Notes under the pieces: model-generated
Seen by the model: the letters and a program-made list of their open reading frames with translations, nothing else
Told to the model about the DNA's origin: nothing
Database searches by the model: none
In this document: positions 6,969 through 15,616 of the stretch, piece after piece
How the letters are laid out: every line of letters starts with the position of its first letter
How positions within the stretch are numbered: the first letter of the stretch is position 1
Translations under genes and position numbers: made by a program
Source: Luteococcus sanguinis
Lineage (GTDB): Bacteria > Actinomycetota > Actinomycetes > Propionibacteriales > Propionibacteriaceae
Assembly (NCBI RefSeq): GCF_039527675.1
Contig: NZ_BAAAKI010000003.1
Span: forward strand, 62,001 to 126,000
Reading direction: 5' to 3'
DNA: 64,000 bases

Positions 6969-8942
6969 ATGACTGAGCAGCTCACCTCCACCGCGCCAGA
7001 GTCCCTGTTCGGGCGGCTCGAACCCCTGCTCGCGCAGGTCAGCAAGCCCATCCAGTACGTGGGCGGCGAGCACAACTGCGTCGTCAAGAACTGGGACGAC
7101 GTCGACGTCCGTTGGGCCCTGATGTACCCCGACGCCTACGAGGTCGGCCAGCCCAACCAGGGCGTCGCGATCCTCTACGAGATCCTCAACGAGCGCGACT
7201 GGATCCTCGCCGAGCGCACCTACGCGGTGTGGCCGGACCTCGAGAAGCTGATGCGCGCCCACCAGATTCCCCAGTTCACCCTCGACGCGCACCGCCCCGT
7301 CGGCGCCTTCGACGTGCTGGGTCTGAGCTTCTCCACCGAGCTCACCTACACGAACATGCTCAATGCGCTCGACCTGGCCGGGCTGCCGATCCACGCGTCC
7401 GAACGCCGCGAGCACGACCCGATCGTCCTGGCCGGCGGGCACGCCGCCTTCAACCCTGAGCCGATCGCCGACTTCATCGACGCCGCGGTCTTGGGCGACG
7501 GGGAGGAGGCCGCCCTCCACATCTCCGACATCATCCGCGAGTGGAAGGCCGAGGGCCGTCCCGAGGGTCGCGACGGACTGCTGATGCGCCTGGCCACGAC
7601 CGGCGCGGTCTACGTCCCGAAGTTCTATGACGTCACCTACCTGCCCGACGGGCGCATCCAGCGCGTCGCGCCGAACCGTCCCGGCGTCCCCTTCCAGGTG
7701 CGCAAGCACACCCTGATGGACCTCGACGCGTGGCCCTACCCCAAGAAGCCGCTGGTGCCGCTCGCGGAGACGGTGCACGAGCGCTACTCGGTGGAGATCT
7801 TCCGCGGCTGCACCCGCGGCTGCCGCTTCTGCCAGGCCGGGATGATCACCCGTCCCGTGCGGGAGCGCAACATCGAGACCATCGGCTCGATGGTCGCCGC
7901 CGGCCTGCAGGCCACCGGACTTGAGGAGGTGGGCCTGCTCTCCCTGAGCTCGGCCGACCACTCCGAGATCAAGGACGTCACCAAGCAGCTCGCCGACCGA
8001 TATGAGGGCAGCAATGTCTCGCTCTCGTTGCCCTCTACCCGCGTGGACGCCTTCAACATCGACCTCGCCAACGAGCTCTCCCGCAACGGGCGTCGCTCCG
8101 GTCTGACCTTTGCCCCCGAGGGCGGCAGTGAGCGGATGCGCAAGGTGATCAACAAGATGGTCAGCGAGGACGACCTGATCAACACCGTCGCCACCGCCTT
8201 CGGCAATGGCTGGCGGCAGGTGAAGCTCTATTTCATGTGTGGGTTGCCCACCGAGACCGACGAGGACGTGCTGGCGATCGCCGGCATGGCACGTCGGGTC
8301 ATCGAGACCGGACGTCAGGTCGCCGGCACCCGAGACATCCGCTGCACCATCTCCATCGGCGGCTTCGTGCCCAAGAGCCACACCCCCTTCCAGTGGGCGG
8401 CCCAGGCCTCACCGGAGGTGATCGACCACCGGCTGCAGATCCTGCGCGAGGCGGTGCGCGCCGACAAGCAGTTCGGCAAGGCGATCGGCATGCGCTACCA
8501 CGACGGCAAGCCCGGCCAGATCGAGGGCCTGCTGAGCCGCGGCGACCGTCGCATCGGCAAGGTGCTCGAGGCGGTCTGGCGCGACGGCGGCACCTTCGAT
8601 GGGTGGAGTGAGCACTTCAGCTACGACCGCTGGGTAGAGCAGGGCAATGCCGCGCTGGCACCCTTCGGCGTCGACATCGCCTGGTACACCACGCGTGAGC
8701 GTGACTACGCCGAGGTGTTGCCCTGGGACCACCTCGACTCCGGTCTGGACCGCGACTGGCTCTGGGAGGATTACCAGGACGCCATCGACGGCGCCGAGGT
8801 CGAGGACTGCCGCTGGACGCCGTGTTACGACTGCGGTGTGTGCCCGCAGATGGACACCGAGATCCAGATCGGGCCCACGGGACGGACGCTGATCCCGCTG
8901 CAGGTCGTCGCCCGCGACCTCGGGGCCGCCACCAGCGCCTGA
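6969..8942 (+). CDS. TIGR03960 family B12-binding-domain radical SAM protein
   Basis: Radical S-adenosylmethionine enzyme of 657 residues. The N-terminal 240 or so residues are a B12-binding-like Rossmann domain with FDVLGLSFSTELTYTN and VLAGGHAAFNPEP. The [4Fe-4S] motif CxxxCxxC is CTRGCRFC, with cysteines at about 281, 285 and 288. A cysteine cluster near the C-terminus (CRWTPCYDCGVCP) may bind a second cluster. Families TIGR03960 and TIGR03936 are usually adjacent or fused and were proposed to act on RNA or ribosomal components because they sit beside rne, L21 and L27; the reaction is unproven. Here the partner lies 2.3 kb downstream, separated by two opposite-strand genes. The start follows TACAAT. 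Confidence 0.9.
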   Translation: MTEQLTSTAPESLFGRLEPLLAQVSKPIQYVGGEHNCVVKNWDDVDVRWALMYPDAYEVGQPNQGVAILYEILNERDWILAERTYAVWPDLEKLMRAHQIPQFTLDAHRPVGAFDVLGLSFSTELTYTNMLNALDLAGLPIHASERREHDPIVLAGGHAAFNPEPIADFIDAAVLGDGEEAALHISDIIREWKAEGRPEGRDGLLMRLATTGAVYVPKFYDVTYLPDGRIQRVAPNRPGVPFQVRKHTLMDLDAWPYPKKPLVPLAETVHERYSVEIFRGCTRGCRFCQAGMITRPVRERNIETIGSMVAAGLQATGLEEVGLLSLSSADHSEIKDVTKQLADRYEGSNVSLSLPSTRVDAFNIDLANELSRNGRRSGLTFAPEGGSERMRKVINKMVSEDDLINTVATAFGNGWRQVKLYFMCGLPTETDEDVLAIAGMARRVIETGRQVAGTRDIRCTISIGGFVPKSHTPFQWAAQASPEVIDHRLQILREAVRADKQFGKAIGMRYHDGKPGQIEGLLSRGDRRIGKVLEAVWRDGGTFDGWSEHFSYDRWVEQGNAALAPFGVDIAWYTTRERDYAEVLPWDHLDSGLDRDWLWEDYQDAIDGAEVEDCRWTPCYDCGVCPQMDTEIQIGPTGRTLIPLQVVARDLGAATSA

Positions 8943-9009
8943 GCGCTGGCAGGCCCGCGCCATGGGCGCCGCTCGGATCCCCGACCCCGCTCAGTTGCCC
9001 CGCCGCCGC

Positions 9010-10035
9010 TCAGATGGCACCGCCCCCGATTACCAGGGCGTCGCGGACGAGTTGACCCGGGTTACGCGCGCCGCCGGCCAAGGTCGTGGTCGCGCCGGTG
9101 ATGGCACTCACCCTGACCAGCGTCGATCCGCTGTAGAACAGCGAACCGCCCACCACGCCCAGGGGCGCGACACCCGTCGTCCTGGGGTTGTAGCTGGACA
9201 GGCGGGCGCCCCTCACGACGGCGAAGCGGTCGCCACCGGCCGTGGCCCGGACGACCTGGCGACCGGAGATCGTCCAGGAGTCGACGACCCCCATCCGGTC
9301 CAGGGCGGGCGCGGTCAGTCGTACCGGCGCGACACCCGTCGTCGAGAAGCGGTAGACGGCCCGTCGTCCGTCGGACCTCAGGCAGCTCTGGGTGAAGGTC
9401 GTACTGCTGCTCCAATGAGCTGCCCCGCAGGACGCGTACCCACCGGCTGGGCGCCCGACTCGTCTGAGGGTGGTGCCGGTGGCATTGCTGGCCACGGTGT
9501 CAGTGGTCCAGGTGTCCTCCAGCAGCAGCGTCGCGTCCGGGTTGGGTGTGACGACGCGGGGGTAGGGGACGGGGAGTCTGAAGACGGTACGGCCGGTCAG
9601 GGTGATCTTTCGGGCGCTGGTGCCCAAGCCGGAATCCCCGACCTCCACCAACCGGTCCCCGGCAGGGCCGCTGAACCTCGCCCCGGTCGCGACGACCGTC
9701 TGCATCCCGCCCCCCGCGCTCACGACCGCATATTGCGGAACGCCCCCGATGTCGCTGTACATCAGCACCTTGCGGCCGTCCGGCGTGACGTCTACCAGTT
9801 GCCACGTGCTGTCGATGACCCGGATCGGGTACTGCTGGCCGCCGGGGGAGACGAGTGTGAGCACCCGCTTCGCGCTGGCGCCCGTGTCCGGGGCGCCCAG
9901 AACGACGACGGACCAACCCGCAGCCGCCGCCGGAGGCAGTCCTTGGGCACGCGGTGCGGTGCCGGCCAACGAGCCCGCTGCCAGGACGGAGGCCAGGAGG
10001 GCCGTGCCAGCCATCCTGGCCCCACGGGCCGTCAT
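9010..10035 (-). CDS. Secreted protein of unknown function, possible beta-propeller (paralog A)
   Basis: I do not recognise a named family. The 341-residue protein begins with a Sec-type signal (positive N-terminus, hydrophobic stretch 10-25, cleavage likely near 30). The mature part is rich in short beta-strand-like segments with Gly, Thr and Val, including VTPDGRKVLMYSD, which resembles a TolB/WD-type propeller blade. One pair of cysteines (YASCGAAHW and FTQSCL) could form a disulfide. It aligns end to end with the gene upstream: shared LVMVSP/LTLVSP, DGRKVL, a Cys-His-Trp region, and a C-terminal AGGxRNPGQ motif. Its ATG overlaps the neighbour's stop (ATGA at 10032-10035), so they are co-translated. 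Confidence 0.75.
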   Translation of the reverse strand: MTARGARMAGTALLASVLAAGSLAGTAPRAQGLPPAAAAGWSVVVLGAPDTGASAKRVLTLVSPGGQQYPIRVIDSTWQLVDVTPDGRKVLMYSDIGGVPQYAVVSAGGGMQTVVATGARFSGPAGDRLVEVGDSGLGTSARKITLTGRTVFRLPVPYPRVVTPNPDATLLLEDTWTTDTVASNATGTTLRRVGRPAGGYASCGAAHWSSSTTFTQSCLRSDGRRAVYRFSTTGVAPVRLTAPALDRMGVVDSWTISGRQVVRATAGGDRFAVVRGARLSSYNPRTTGVAPLGVVGGSLFYSGSTLVRVSAITGATTTLAGGARNPGQLVRDALVIGGGAI

Positions 10036-11099
10036 CACCAGGCTTCCTGCGCGTTCTGGATCGCGAATGAGTCGAGCTCCTGGCCGGGGTTCCTGGTACC
10101 TCCCGCCAGCACCGTGGTCTTCGCGGTGGCCAGGTCGTGCCGGCTGAGGGCCTTGGACGTGCCCTGGCAGTAGGGGCCGGTCAGTTGGTACAGGCTGGTC
10201 CCCACGACGTCGATCGGGGCGGCGCACTTGGTGGCCGGTGCGAGCCAGGTGACCTTCGAGTTGGCGACCCTCCCGAAGATGCCCGGATCCTCGGTGTAGC
10301 CGATCGCTCCCATCACGACCTGCCCCTTGGCGGTACTCCAGGAGTCGAGCAGGATCTTGGGGGAGGCGCTCTTGACGAGCGTCGAGTTGGTCAGACGCAC
10401 CGGGGATCCGCCCGCGGTGGAGTAGCGGAAGACGACCGTGGGGCCGGGCAGGGTCTTCGGGAAGCACGTGGCCGTGAAGGTGGTGTTGCTGTCCCAGTGG
10501 CCCATGTCACAGGAGGAGTAGTTGGTGGACGGCAACCACAGGGTCCGCAGCTTTGCGCCGGTCGTGGTGTTGAAGACCACGAACTTCTTGCCGGTTTCGG
10601 CGACCACCTTCCAACCGTCCGGGGACTGCTGCCACGTGCCCGTGGTGTTCAGCCGGTAGGTGGTGAGCACCTTGGTGCCGACCTTCCGCCGGGCCACGGT
10701 GCCGTCCTCGGGCCAGACGATGACGGCGGCCGAACTGAGCTTGTCGACCGCCACCTGATCGGGTCCGACGCCGACGCTGGTCCAGGTGTTGCGCGTCCGG
10801 TCGACGACGGCGTAGCGGTACTGGTCGTCGGGCGTGACGCCGATCAGCAGCACCTTGCGTCCGTCCTTGCTGAGCTGCAGGACGTGCCAGGAGGCACCCA
10901 CGCTGCGCACGGTGTACTGCGCGCCGGTGGGGGACACCATCACGAGCTGGCGGCCCGTGGTCTTGCCGGTCGGCCCGATGATGGCGGCGGCCCAGCCATC
11001 CGGCGTGAGGGGGGTCGCTGCCTGTGCCGTCGGGGCGAGCAGGCTGCCGGCCAGCAGGGCCCCGCCGAAAACAGCTGCCAGGGTGGACTTGTGGTTCAT
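10035..11099 (-). CDS. Secreted protein of unknown function, possible beta-propeller (paralog B)
   Basis: Unrecognised secreted protein of 354 residues, paralogous to the next gene. The signal peptide is clear (MNHKSTLAAVFGGALLAGSL, with cleavage likely after AQA at about 28). Blade-like repeats include SKDGRKVLLIGV and SPDGWKVV. Four cysteines in two pairs (SSCDMGHW/ATCFPK and TKCAAP/GPYCQG) suggest two disulfides in the mature protein. The ATG at 11099 is chosen over the one at 11105 because GAGGAG lies 6 bases upstream of the former and abuts the latter. With its paralog it forms a two-gene operon on the strand opposite to its neighbours. Signal-like TolB proteins or cell-wall-associated lectin-like propellers are possible relatives. 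Confidence 0.75.
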   Translation of the reverse strand: MNHKSTLAAVFGGALLAGSLLAPTAQAATPLTPDGWAAAIIGPTGKTTGRQLVMVSPTGAQYTVRSVGASWHVLQLSKDGRKVLLIGVTPDDQYRYAVVDRTRNTWTSVGVGPDQVAVDKLSSAAVIVWPEDGTVARRKVGTKVLTTYRLNTTGTWQQSPDGWKVVAETGKKFVVFNTTTGAKLRTLWLPSTNYSSCDMGHWDSNTTFTATCFPKTLPGPTVVFRYSTAGGSPVRLTNSTLVKSASPKILLDSWSTAKGQVVMGAIGYTEDPGIFGRVANSKVTWLAPATKCAAPIDVVGTSLYQLTGPYCQGTSKALSRHDLATAKTTVLAGGTRNPGQELDSFAIQNAQEAW

Positions 11100-11143
11100 G
11101 GTCATCTCCTCGGGACGCGGGGCGACGCTGCCCCCGTGCCCAC

Positions 11144-11149
11144 AGGCTA
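11144..11149 (-). promoter_or_regulatory. -10 element of the secreted-paralog operon
   Basis: TAGCCT on the minus strand, 44 bases before the ATG at 11099, leaving a short leader with a GAGGAG Shine-Dalgarno. Leadered, unlike most neighbours. Confidence 0.4.
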
Positions 11150-11217
11150 GATGCGCGCAGGGGTTCATCCGGGCGGTGTTGGCAACTCTTCAGCCGGGCA
11201 GCCAGGTCGGCGCCCGG

Positions 11218-11223
11218 TAGGCT
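11218..11223 (+). promoter_or_regulatory. -10 element of the TIGR03936 gene
   Basis: TAGGCT, 6 bases before the GTG at 11230, which predicts a leaderless transcript. Confidence 0.5.
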
Positions 11224-11229
11224 GTCGCG

Positions 11230-11988
11230 GTGGCTCGAACCCAACCCGAACAGCAGGCCCCGCCCGTCTTGTGGCTCCGTGTGGAGTACGCCAAGCGAGG
11301 GCCGGCCCGTTTCACGTCCACCCGTGACTTCGGACGAGCCTTCGAGCGAGCGCTTCGCCGCGCGGACGTCCCGATGGCCTACTCCTCGGGGTTCAACCCC
11401 CACCCCCGGCTGAGCTACGCCAATGCCTCGCCTACCTCCGCCGCAACGGAGGGGGAGTACCTCGAGATCGGCCTGTGCCAGATCTGCGACCCTGATCGGG
11501 TGCGCGTGGCGCTGGACGAGGCGCTGCCCCCGGGGCTCGACATCCTGTCCGTGGTGGTCAGCGACCGCAAGGCTCTGGCCGATGTGCTCACAGCCTCCCA
11601 GTGGCGCGTAGAACTCGACTCGGTGGGTGCTGGCGACATCGACGACGAAGCACTGCGCGAGGCCGTGGACGAACTGTTGGCCGCTGAGCAGTTCGATGCC
11701 AGCCGAATGACCAAGACCGGGATGCGCACCTTCGACGTCCGCGTCGCCGTGATGGGGCTGCACGTCAGCGCCCCGGCAACGCTGTCGATGCTGCTTGCAC
11801 ACACCACCCCACTGGTGCGTCCCGACGATGTCGTGGGTGCGCTGCGCCAGCTGCGTCCGGTGCTCGCGGTGGAGCGACCGGCCATGCTGACGCGGCTGCG
11901 CCAGGGCGAACTGGTCGAGGGTGAACTGCGTGATCCGATGGGTCAGGGTTGGCAGCGCCCACAGGCGGGTTCCCCGACGATCTCTTGA
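11230..11988 (+). CDS. TIGR03936 family (DUF2344) radical-SAM-associated protein
   Basis: Protein of 252 residues corresponding to the C-terminal partner domain of TIGR03960 radical SAM enzymes. It starts with the family hallmark LWLRVEYAKRGPARFTSTRD and contains MAYSSGFNPHPRLSYANA near residues 46-63. In most actinobacteria it directly follows the radical SAM gene and precedes rne; here it still precedes rne but the partner is upstream of the inserted minus-strand pair. The role is probably to hold a substrate or cofactor for the radical SAM subunit, inferred from co-occurrence and fusions. The GTG start is set by the TAGGCT hexamer just upstream. Confidence 0.88.
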   Translation: MARTQPEQQAPPVLWLRVEYAKRGPARFTSTRDFGRAFERALRRADVPMAYSSGFNPHPRLSYANASPTSAATEGEYLEIGLCQICDPDRVRVALDEALPPGLDILSVVVSDRKALADVLTASQWRVELDSVGAGDIDDEALREAVDELLAAEQFDASRMTKTGMRTFDVRVAVMGLHVSAPATLSMLLAHTTPLVRPDDVVGALRQLRPVLAVERPAMLTRLRQGELVEGELRDPMGQGWQRPQAGSPTIS

Positions 11989-12118
11989 TGGTGTGACATA
12001 CTGGCCCACAGGTAGGCATCGCGACCCCGCGACGCCCGCTCGGCTCCTGGAAGCCACCCAACCGCGACGACACGCGTCGACCGCGGGGGAGGGCTTCGAG
12101 CCGAACCGCCAGCTTTTG

Positions 12119-12163
12119 GCCGTGACGCGTCACGGCTGACGAACCGCACCCGCGTTCGGGTGC
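12119..12163 (+). promoter_or_regulatory. Structured leader of the RNase E/G gene (two hairpins)
   Basis: Positions 12119-12136 form a perfect 18-base palindrome (GCCGTGACGCGTCACGGC). Positions 12146-12163 form a second hairpin, GCACCCG-CGTT-CGGGTGC. The second ends two bases before the GAGGAG ribosome-binding site (12165-12170), so it could shape access to it. In E. coli, RNase E controls its own mRNA through leader structure; an analogous role here is inference. Confidence 0.5.
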
Positions 12164-12175
12164 TGAGGAGCACGC

Positions 12176-14779
12176 ATGCTCGATGAGAACACGCCCACCG
12201 ACGGCCCTGCCACGGAGGCGGAAGAGGTTCCCGCAACCCCGCCGCGTCGCCGCCGCGCCGCGTCCCGTCCCGCCGGCCCGCCCAAGGAGGTCGCAGCGCC
12301 GGCCGAGGTGCCGGTGACCACGGCCGCCGCCGAGTCTGCCCCGGCGCAGCCCGTCGTCGAGGCCGCACCGGTCGCCGAGCCCCCGCGCCGCAGCCGCCGC
12401 GCCACCCGCAAGGCCGCGCCGCCCACCCCGATCGCCGAGCTTCCGGTCCCGGTCGCCCAGACAGAGACCTCCGCCACCGAGCCCACCGGCGACGCCACTG
12501 AGGCAAGCCGTCCGTCCCGCGCCCGTCGGACGCGCGCCACCCGCTCCGAGCGCTCGACCCGTTCGCGCGGCGCCACGGCTGATGCACAGGCAGCCGAGCC
12601 ACCGTTGGAGCAGCCGACTGTCGCTGCTGAGCAGACCGGCCAGTCCGAGGTCGACGCCGCCCTGGCCGCCGCCGCTGCGGCTGCAGCTGAGCGTCCCCGT
12701 CGTGGCCGTCGCGTGTCGAAGGCAGTTGCCAATCCTTTCGCCGTGGCCGTGGGCCAGGACGGTGAGATCGACAAGGCGGCCGCGTTGCAGTCGTTGGCCG
12801 CCTCCATCGCCGCACCCTCCTTCCTGGAGCCCCAGGCCCAGCAGGCCTCGGACGACCAGCCCGCCAGCGACGGGCCCGTCGTCGAGGATGAGCAGGGAGA
12901 GATCCCCGAGGCTGACACCGTCGCCACCGAGACCGCCGAGGTGGACGCCCCCGAGGTCGAGGTCACCGACGAGATGCTGGATGCGGCCGAGGTCGAGGCC
13001 GAGGCCGAGGCCGAGGTTGAGTCCTGGTCGGACGACGAGGGTGGCAATCGCCGCCGTCGGCGCCGCAGGGGGGGTCGTCGTCGCCGCCGTGGGCAGGACG
13101 ACGACTCCGCGGTCGATGGTGATTCCGACGAGGACGAATCCGAGACCGACGACACCGCCGTTGAGGAGGCCAGCTCGGAGGAGTCCGACGACACGGACAG
13201 CTCCGGTCGTCGTCGCCGCCGTCGTCGCCGTCGTCGTGGCGAGGACACCGCCGGTTCCGAGGACGACCCGTCCGAGGTCGTCGTGCGCGTCCGCGAGCCC
13301 CGCCGCAGCCGCAGCGCTGCCGACGAGGTGACCGGCATCGACGGCTCCACCCGCATGGAGGCCAAGAAGCAGCGCCGTCGTGAGGGCCGTGCCGCCGGTC
13401 GCCGTCGCGCGCCGATCCTGTCCGAGGCCGAGTTCCTCGCCCGCCGTGAGTCGGTGGAGCGCCGGATGGTGATCCGCCAAGGCGACGAGTACACCCAGAT
13501 CGCCGTGATCGAGGACGGGATCCTGGTCGAGCACTACGTCGATCGCGCGTCCAGCTCGTCCCTGATCGGCAACATCTACCTGGGCCGCGTGCAGAACGTG
13601 CTGCCCAGCATGGAGGCCGCCTTCATCGACATCGGCCGTGGCCGCAATGCCGTGCTCTATGCCGGTGAGATCGACTGGGCGGGCTTCGGTGCCGCCGGCC
13701 AGGACAAGGCCGTCGAGAAGGTGCTGAAGAGCGGCCAGACCGTGCTCGTCCAGGTCTCCAAGGACCCGGTTGGCGCCAAGGGCGCCCGCCTCACCAGCCA
13801 CATCTCACTGCCGGGACGCTATGTCGTCTACTCCCCGGGCGGTCACCTGTCCGGCATCAGCCGCAAGCTGGCCGACACCGAGCGCAACCGCCTCAAGGAC
13901 ATCCTCGGTGACCTGATCGGCGACGAGGCCTCGGTCATCGTCCGCACGGCTGCCGAGGGCGCGAGCGAGGGGGAACTCGTCCGCGATGTGAACCGCCTCA
14001 AGGCGCAGTGGGAGGTCATCGAGCGCAAGAAGCAGGGCAGCGCTCCGCAGCAGCTGTACGCCGAGCCCGACCTCACCGTCCGGATCGTGCGAGACCTGTT
14101 CACCGAGGACTTCAGCGAGCTCGTCGTCGCCGGCAACGGCGGCCCGGACGACGCCTACGAGGCCATCAACGGCTACGTCACCCATGTCGCCCCGCACCTC
14201 GCGGAGCGGCTGGTGCGCTGGGACCCCGAGCAGGGCGACCCCTTCTCCCAGCACCGCCTGGACGAACAGATCGCCAAGGCACTGGAGCGCAAGGTGTACC
14301 TGCCCAGTGGCGGTTCCCTGGTCATCGACCGCACCGAGGCCATGACGGTCATCGACGTCAACACCGGCAAGTTCACCGGCTCCGGCGGCAACCTCGAGGC
14401 CACGGTCACCTCCAACAACCTGGAGGCGGCCGAGGAGATCGTCCGCCAGCTGCGCCTGCGTGACATCGGCGGCATCATCGTCGTCGACTTCATCGACATG
14501 GTGTTGCCCAGCAACCGTGAGCTGCTGCTGCGTCGCCTCGTCGAGTGCCTTGGACGTGACCGCACCCGCCACCAGGTGGCCGAGGTGACCTCGCTGGGCC
14601 TGGTGCAGATGACCCGCAAGAAGATCGGTACCGGCCTGGCGGAGGCCTTCACCGAGGAGTGCGACCGCTGCGGTGGACGGGGCTACGTTCGCCACGATCA
14701 CCCCGTGGAGACCCAGGCACCGGCCGATGGTGGGGAGCGTTCCCACGGGCGTCGGGGGCGTGGACGGAACAACAACTGA
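12176..14779 (+). CDS. rne: Rne/Rng family ribonuclease (RNase E/G)
   Basis: Endoribonuclease for mRNA decay and for rRNA and tRNA maturation. It has 867 residues. Residues 1 to about 420 are a low-complexity region alternating Ala/Pro/Glu tracts with Arg patches (RRRRRRGGRRRRG near 290-302 and another near 343-356), likely disordered and RNA- or protein-binding, as in actinobacterial RNase E. The catalytic half has an S1 domain (GNIYLGRVQNVLPSMEAAF from about 464), the metal-binding aspartates at about D727 (VIDVNTG) and D771 (VVDFID), and the Zn-link cysteines of CDRCGGRG at about 829 and 832. Start: ATG with GAGGAG 5 bases upstream. L21 and L27 follow, with a separate promoter. Confidence 0.94.
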   Translation: MLDENTPTDGPATEAEEVPATPPRRRRAASRPAGPPKEVAAPAEVPVTTAAAESAPAQPVVEAAPVAEPPRRSRRATRKAAPPTPIAELPVPVAQTETSATEPTGDATEASRPSRARRTRATRSERSTRSRGATADAQAAEPPLEQPTVAAEQTGQSEVDAALAAAAAAAAERPRRGRRVSKAVANPFAVAVGQDGEIDKAAALQSLAASIAAPSFLEPQAQQASDDQPASDGPVVEDEQGEIPEADTVATETAEVDAPEVEVTDEMLDAAEVEAEAEAEVESWSDDEGGNRRRRRRRGGRRRRRGQDDDSAVDGDSDEDESETDDTAVEEASSEESDDTDSSGRRRRRRRRRRGEDTAGSEDDPSEVVVRVREPRRSRSAADEVTGIDGSTRMEAKKQRRREGRAAGRRRAPILSEAEFLARRESVERRMVIRQGDEYTQIAVIEDGILVEHYVDRASSSSLIGNIYLGRVQNVLPSMEAAFIDIGRGRNAVLYAGEIDWAGFGAAGQDKAVEKVLKSGQTVLVQVSKDPVGAKGARLTSHISLPGRYVVYSPGGHLSGISRKLADTERNRLKDILGDLIGDEASVIVRTAAEGASEGELVRDVNRLKAQWEVIERKKQGSAPQQLYAEPDLTVRIVRDLFTEDFSELVVAGNGGPDDAYEAINGYVTHVAPHLAERLVRWDPEQGDPFSQHRLDEQIAKALERKVYLPSGGSLVIDRTEAMTVIDVNTGKFTGSGGNLEATVTSNNLEAAEEIVRQLRLRDIGGIIVVDFIDMVLPSNRELLLRRLVECLGRDRTRHQVAEVTSLGLVQMTRKKIGTGLAEAFTEECDRCGGRGYVRHDHPVETQAPADGGERSHGRRGRGRNNN

Positions 14780-14820
14780 GTCGTCCCGCCGGCTGACGAC
14801 TCGCGGCGGCCGGGGCCGGT

Positions 14821-14849
14821 TTGACCCTGTCCTGGCCCGCGGGTAGAGT
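14821..14849 (+). promoter_or_regulatory. rplU-rpmA promoter
   Basis: TTGACC at 14821-14826 and TAGAGT at 14844-14849, separated by 17 bases. This is the best -35/-10 pair in the window. It leaves a leader of about 105 bases before rplU, room for regulation by a ribosomal protein, although I cannot assign a known leader family. Confidence 0.7.
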
Positions 14850-14962
14850 TGGCAGTCGGTTTGGGTCAGGTCGTTGGACGTCCTGGAACTCACCCGCACA
14901 GACTCCAGCTGGCCTCCGGTCGGCTGAACTTTTCCCAGTAGACGAACGAGAGTAGGTCAGGC

Positions 14963-15271
14963 GTGTACGCGATCGTGCGCAGTGGCGGCCGCCAGCACAA
15001 GGTTGCCGTGGATGACATTGTCGAGATCGACAAGGTGTCGGCCGAGGTTGGCGAGAAGGTCGAGCTGACCCCGCTGCTGCTGGTCGATGGCGACTCGGTC
15101 ACCTCTGACAAGGATGCCCTCGGCAAGGCCCAGGTCACCGCCGAGGTTCTCGGTGGCGCCAAGGGTCCGAAGATCCGCATCATGAAGTACAAGAACAAGA
15201 CCGGTTACAAGAAGCGCCAGGGTCACCGTCAGCAGTACACCCAGGTCAAGATCACCGGAATCAAGGGCTGA
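14963..15271 (+). CDS. rplU: 50S ribosomal protein L21
   Basis: Ribosomal large-subunit protein binding 23S rRNA, 102 residues, normal length. The N-terminus MYAIVRSGGRQHKVAVDD and the C-terminal KKRQGHRQQYTQVKITGI are the L21 signatures. It starts with GTG; AGGTCAGG just upstream is a modest ribosome-binding site. rpmA follows after 11 bases in the same operon, and the pair ends at a strong terminator. Confidence 0.98.
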   Translation: MYAIVRSGGRQHKVAVDDIVEIDKVSAEVGEKVELTPLLLVDGDSVTSDKDALGKAQVTAEVLGGAKGPKIRIMKYKNKTGYKKRQGHRQQYTQVKITGIKG

Positions 15272-15282
15272 GGTAGGCAGAT

Positions 15283-15549
15283 ATGGCACACAAGAAGGGC
15301 GCATCGTCCTCCAAGAATGGTCGCGACTCGAACGCGCAGCGCCTCGGCGTCAAGCGCTTCGGTGGCGAGCTCGTCAACGCGGGCGAGATCATCGTCCGCC
15401 AGCGTGGCACCCACTTCCACCCCGGTGACGGTGTCGGTCGCGGTGGCGACGACACCCTGTTCGCCCTGGTCGAGGGCAATGTCGAGTTCGGCACCCGGCG
15501 TGGTCGTCGCGTGATCAACGTCCAGCCCGTGGCGACCGCCGCGGAATGA
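15283..15549 (+). CDS. rpmA: 50S ribosomal protein L27
   Basis: Ribosomal protein near the peptidyl-transferase centre, 88 residues. It begins MAHKKGASSSKNGRDSNAQR, the conserved N-terminus that reaches the tRNA acceptor ends, without the cleavable extension found in Firmicutes. RQRGTHFHPGDGVGRGGDDT is the core signature. GAGGTAGGCAG precedes the ATG. The perfect 13-base-pair terminator follows 18 bases after the stop. Confidence 0.98.
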   Translation: MAHKKGASSSKNGRDSNAQRLGVKRFGGELVNAGEIIVRQRGTHFHPGDGVGRGGDDTLFALVEGNVEFGTRRGRRVINVQPVATAAE

Positions 15550-15567
15550 CGCTCTGAACAACCGCCG

Positions 15568-15599
15568 AGGGGCGGCTCCCAGCCGGGAGCCGCCCCTTT
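15568..15599 (+). terminator. Rho-independent terminator after rpmA
   Basis: Perfect 13-base-pair stem (15568-15580 with 15585-15597), a 4-base loop, and a short T run at the end. It separates the ribosomal operon from obgE. Confidence 0.85.
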
Positions 15600-15616
15600 G
15601 CTTCGTCCACCCCCGG

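Noticed and set aside
10036..10467. Upstream extension of the secreted paralog A frame into its neighbour, giving a 485-residue protein
   Set aside because: The extra part lies wholly inside paralog B in another frame and lacks a signal peptide at its start. The ATG at 10035 directly yields a signal sequence and an ATGA junction.
12130..13801. Long open frames antisense to the RNase E/G gene
   Set aside because: They are repetitive Gly/Arg/Ser/Leu translations caused by GC-rich codon bias opposite a low-complexity gene, with no start signals or motifs.
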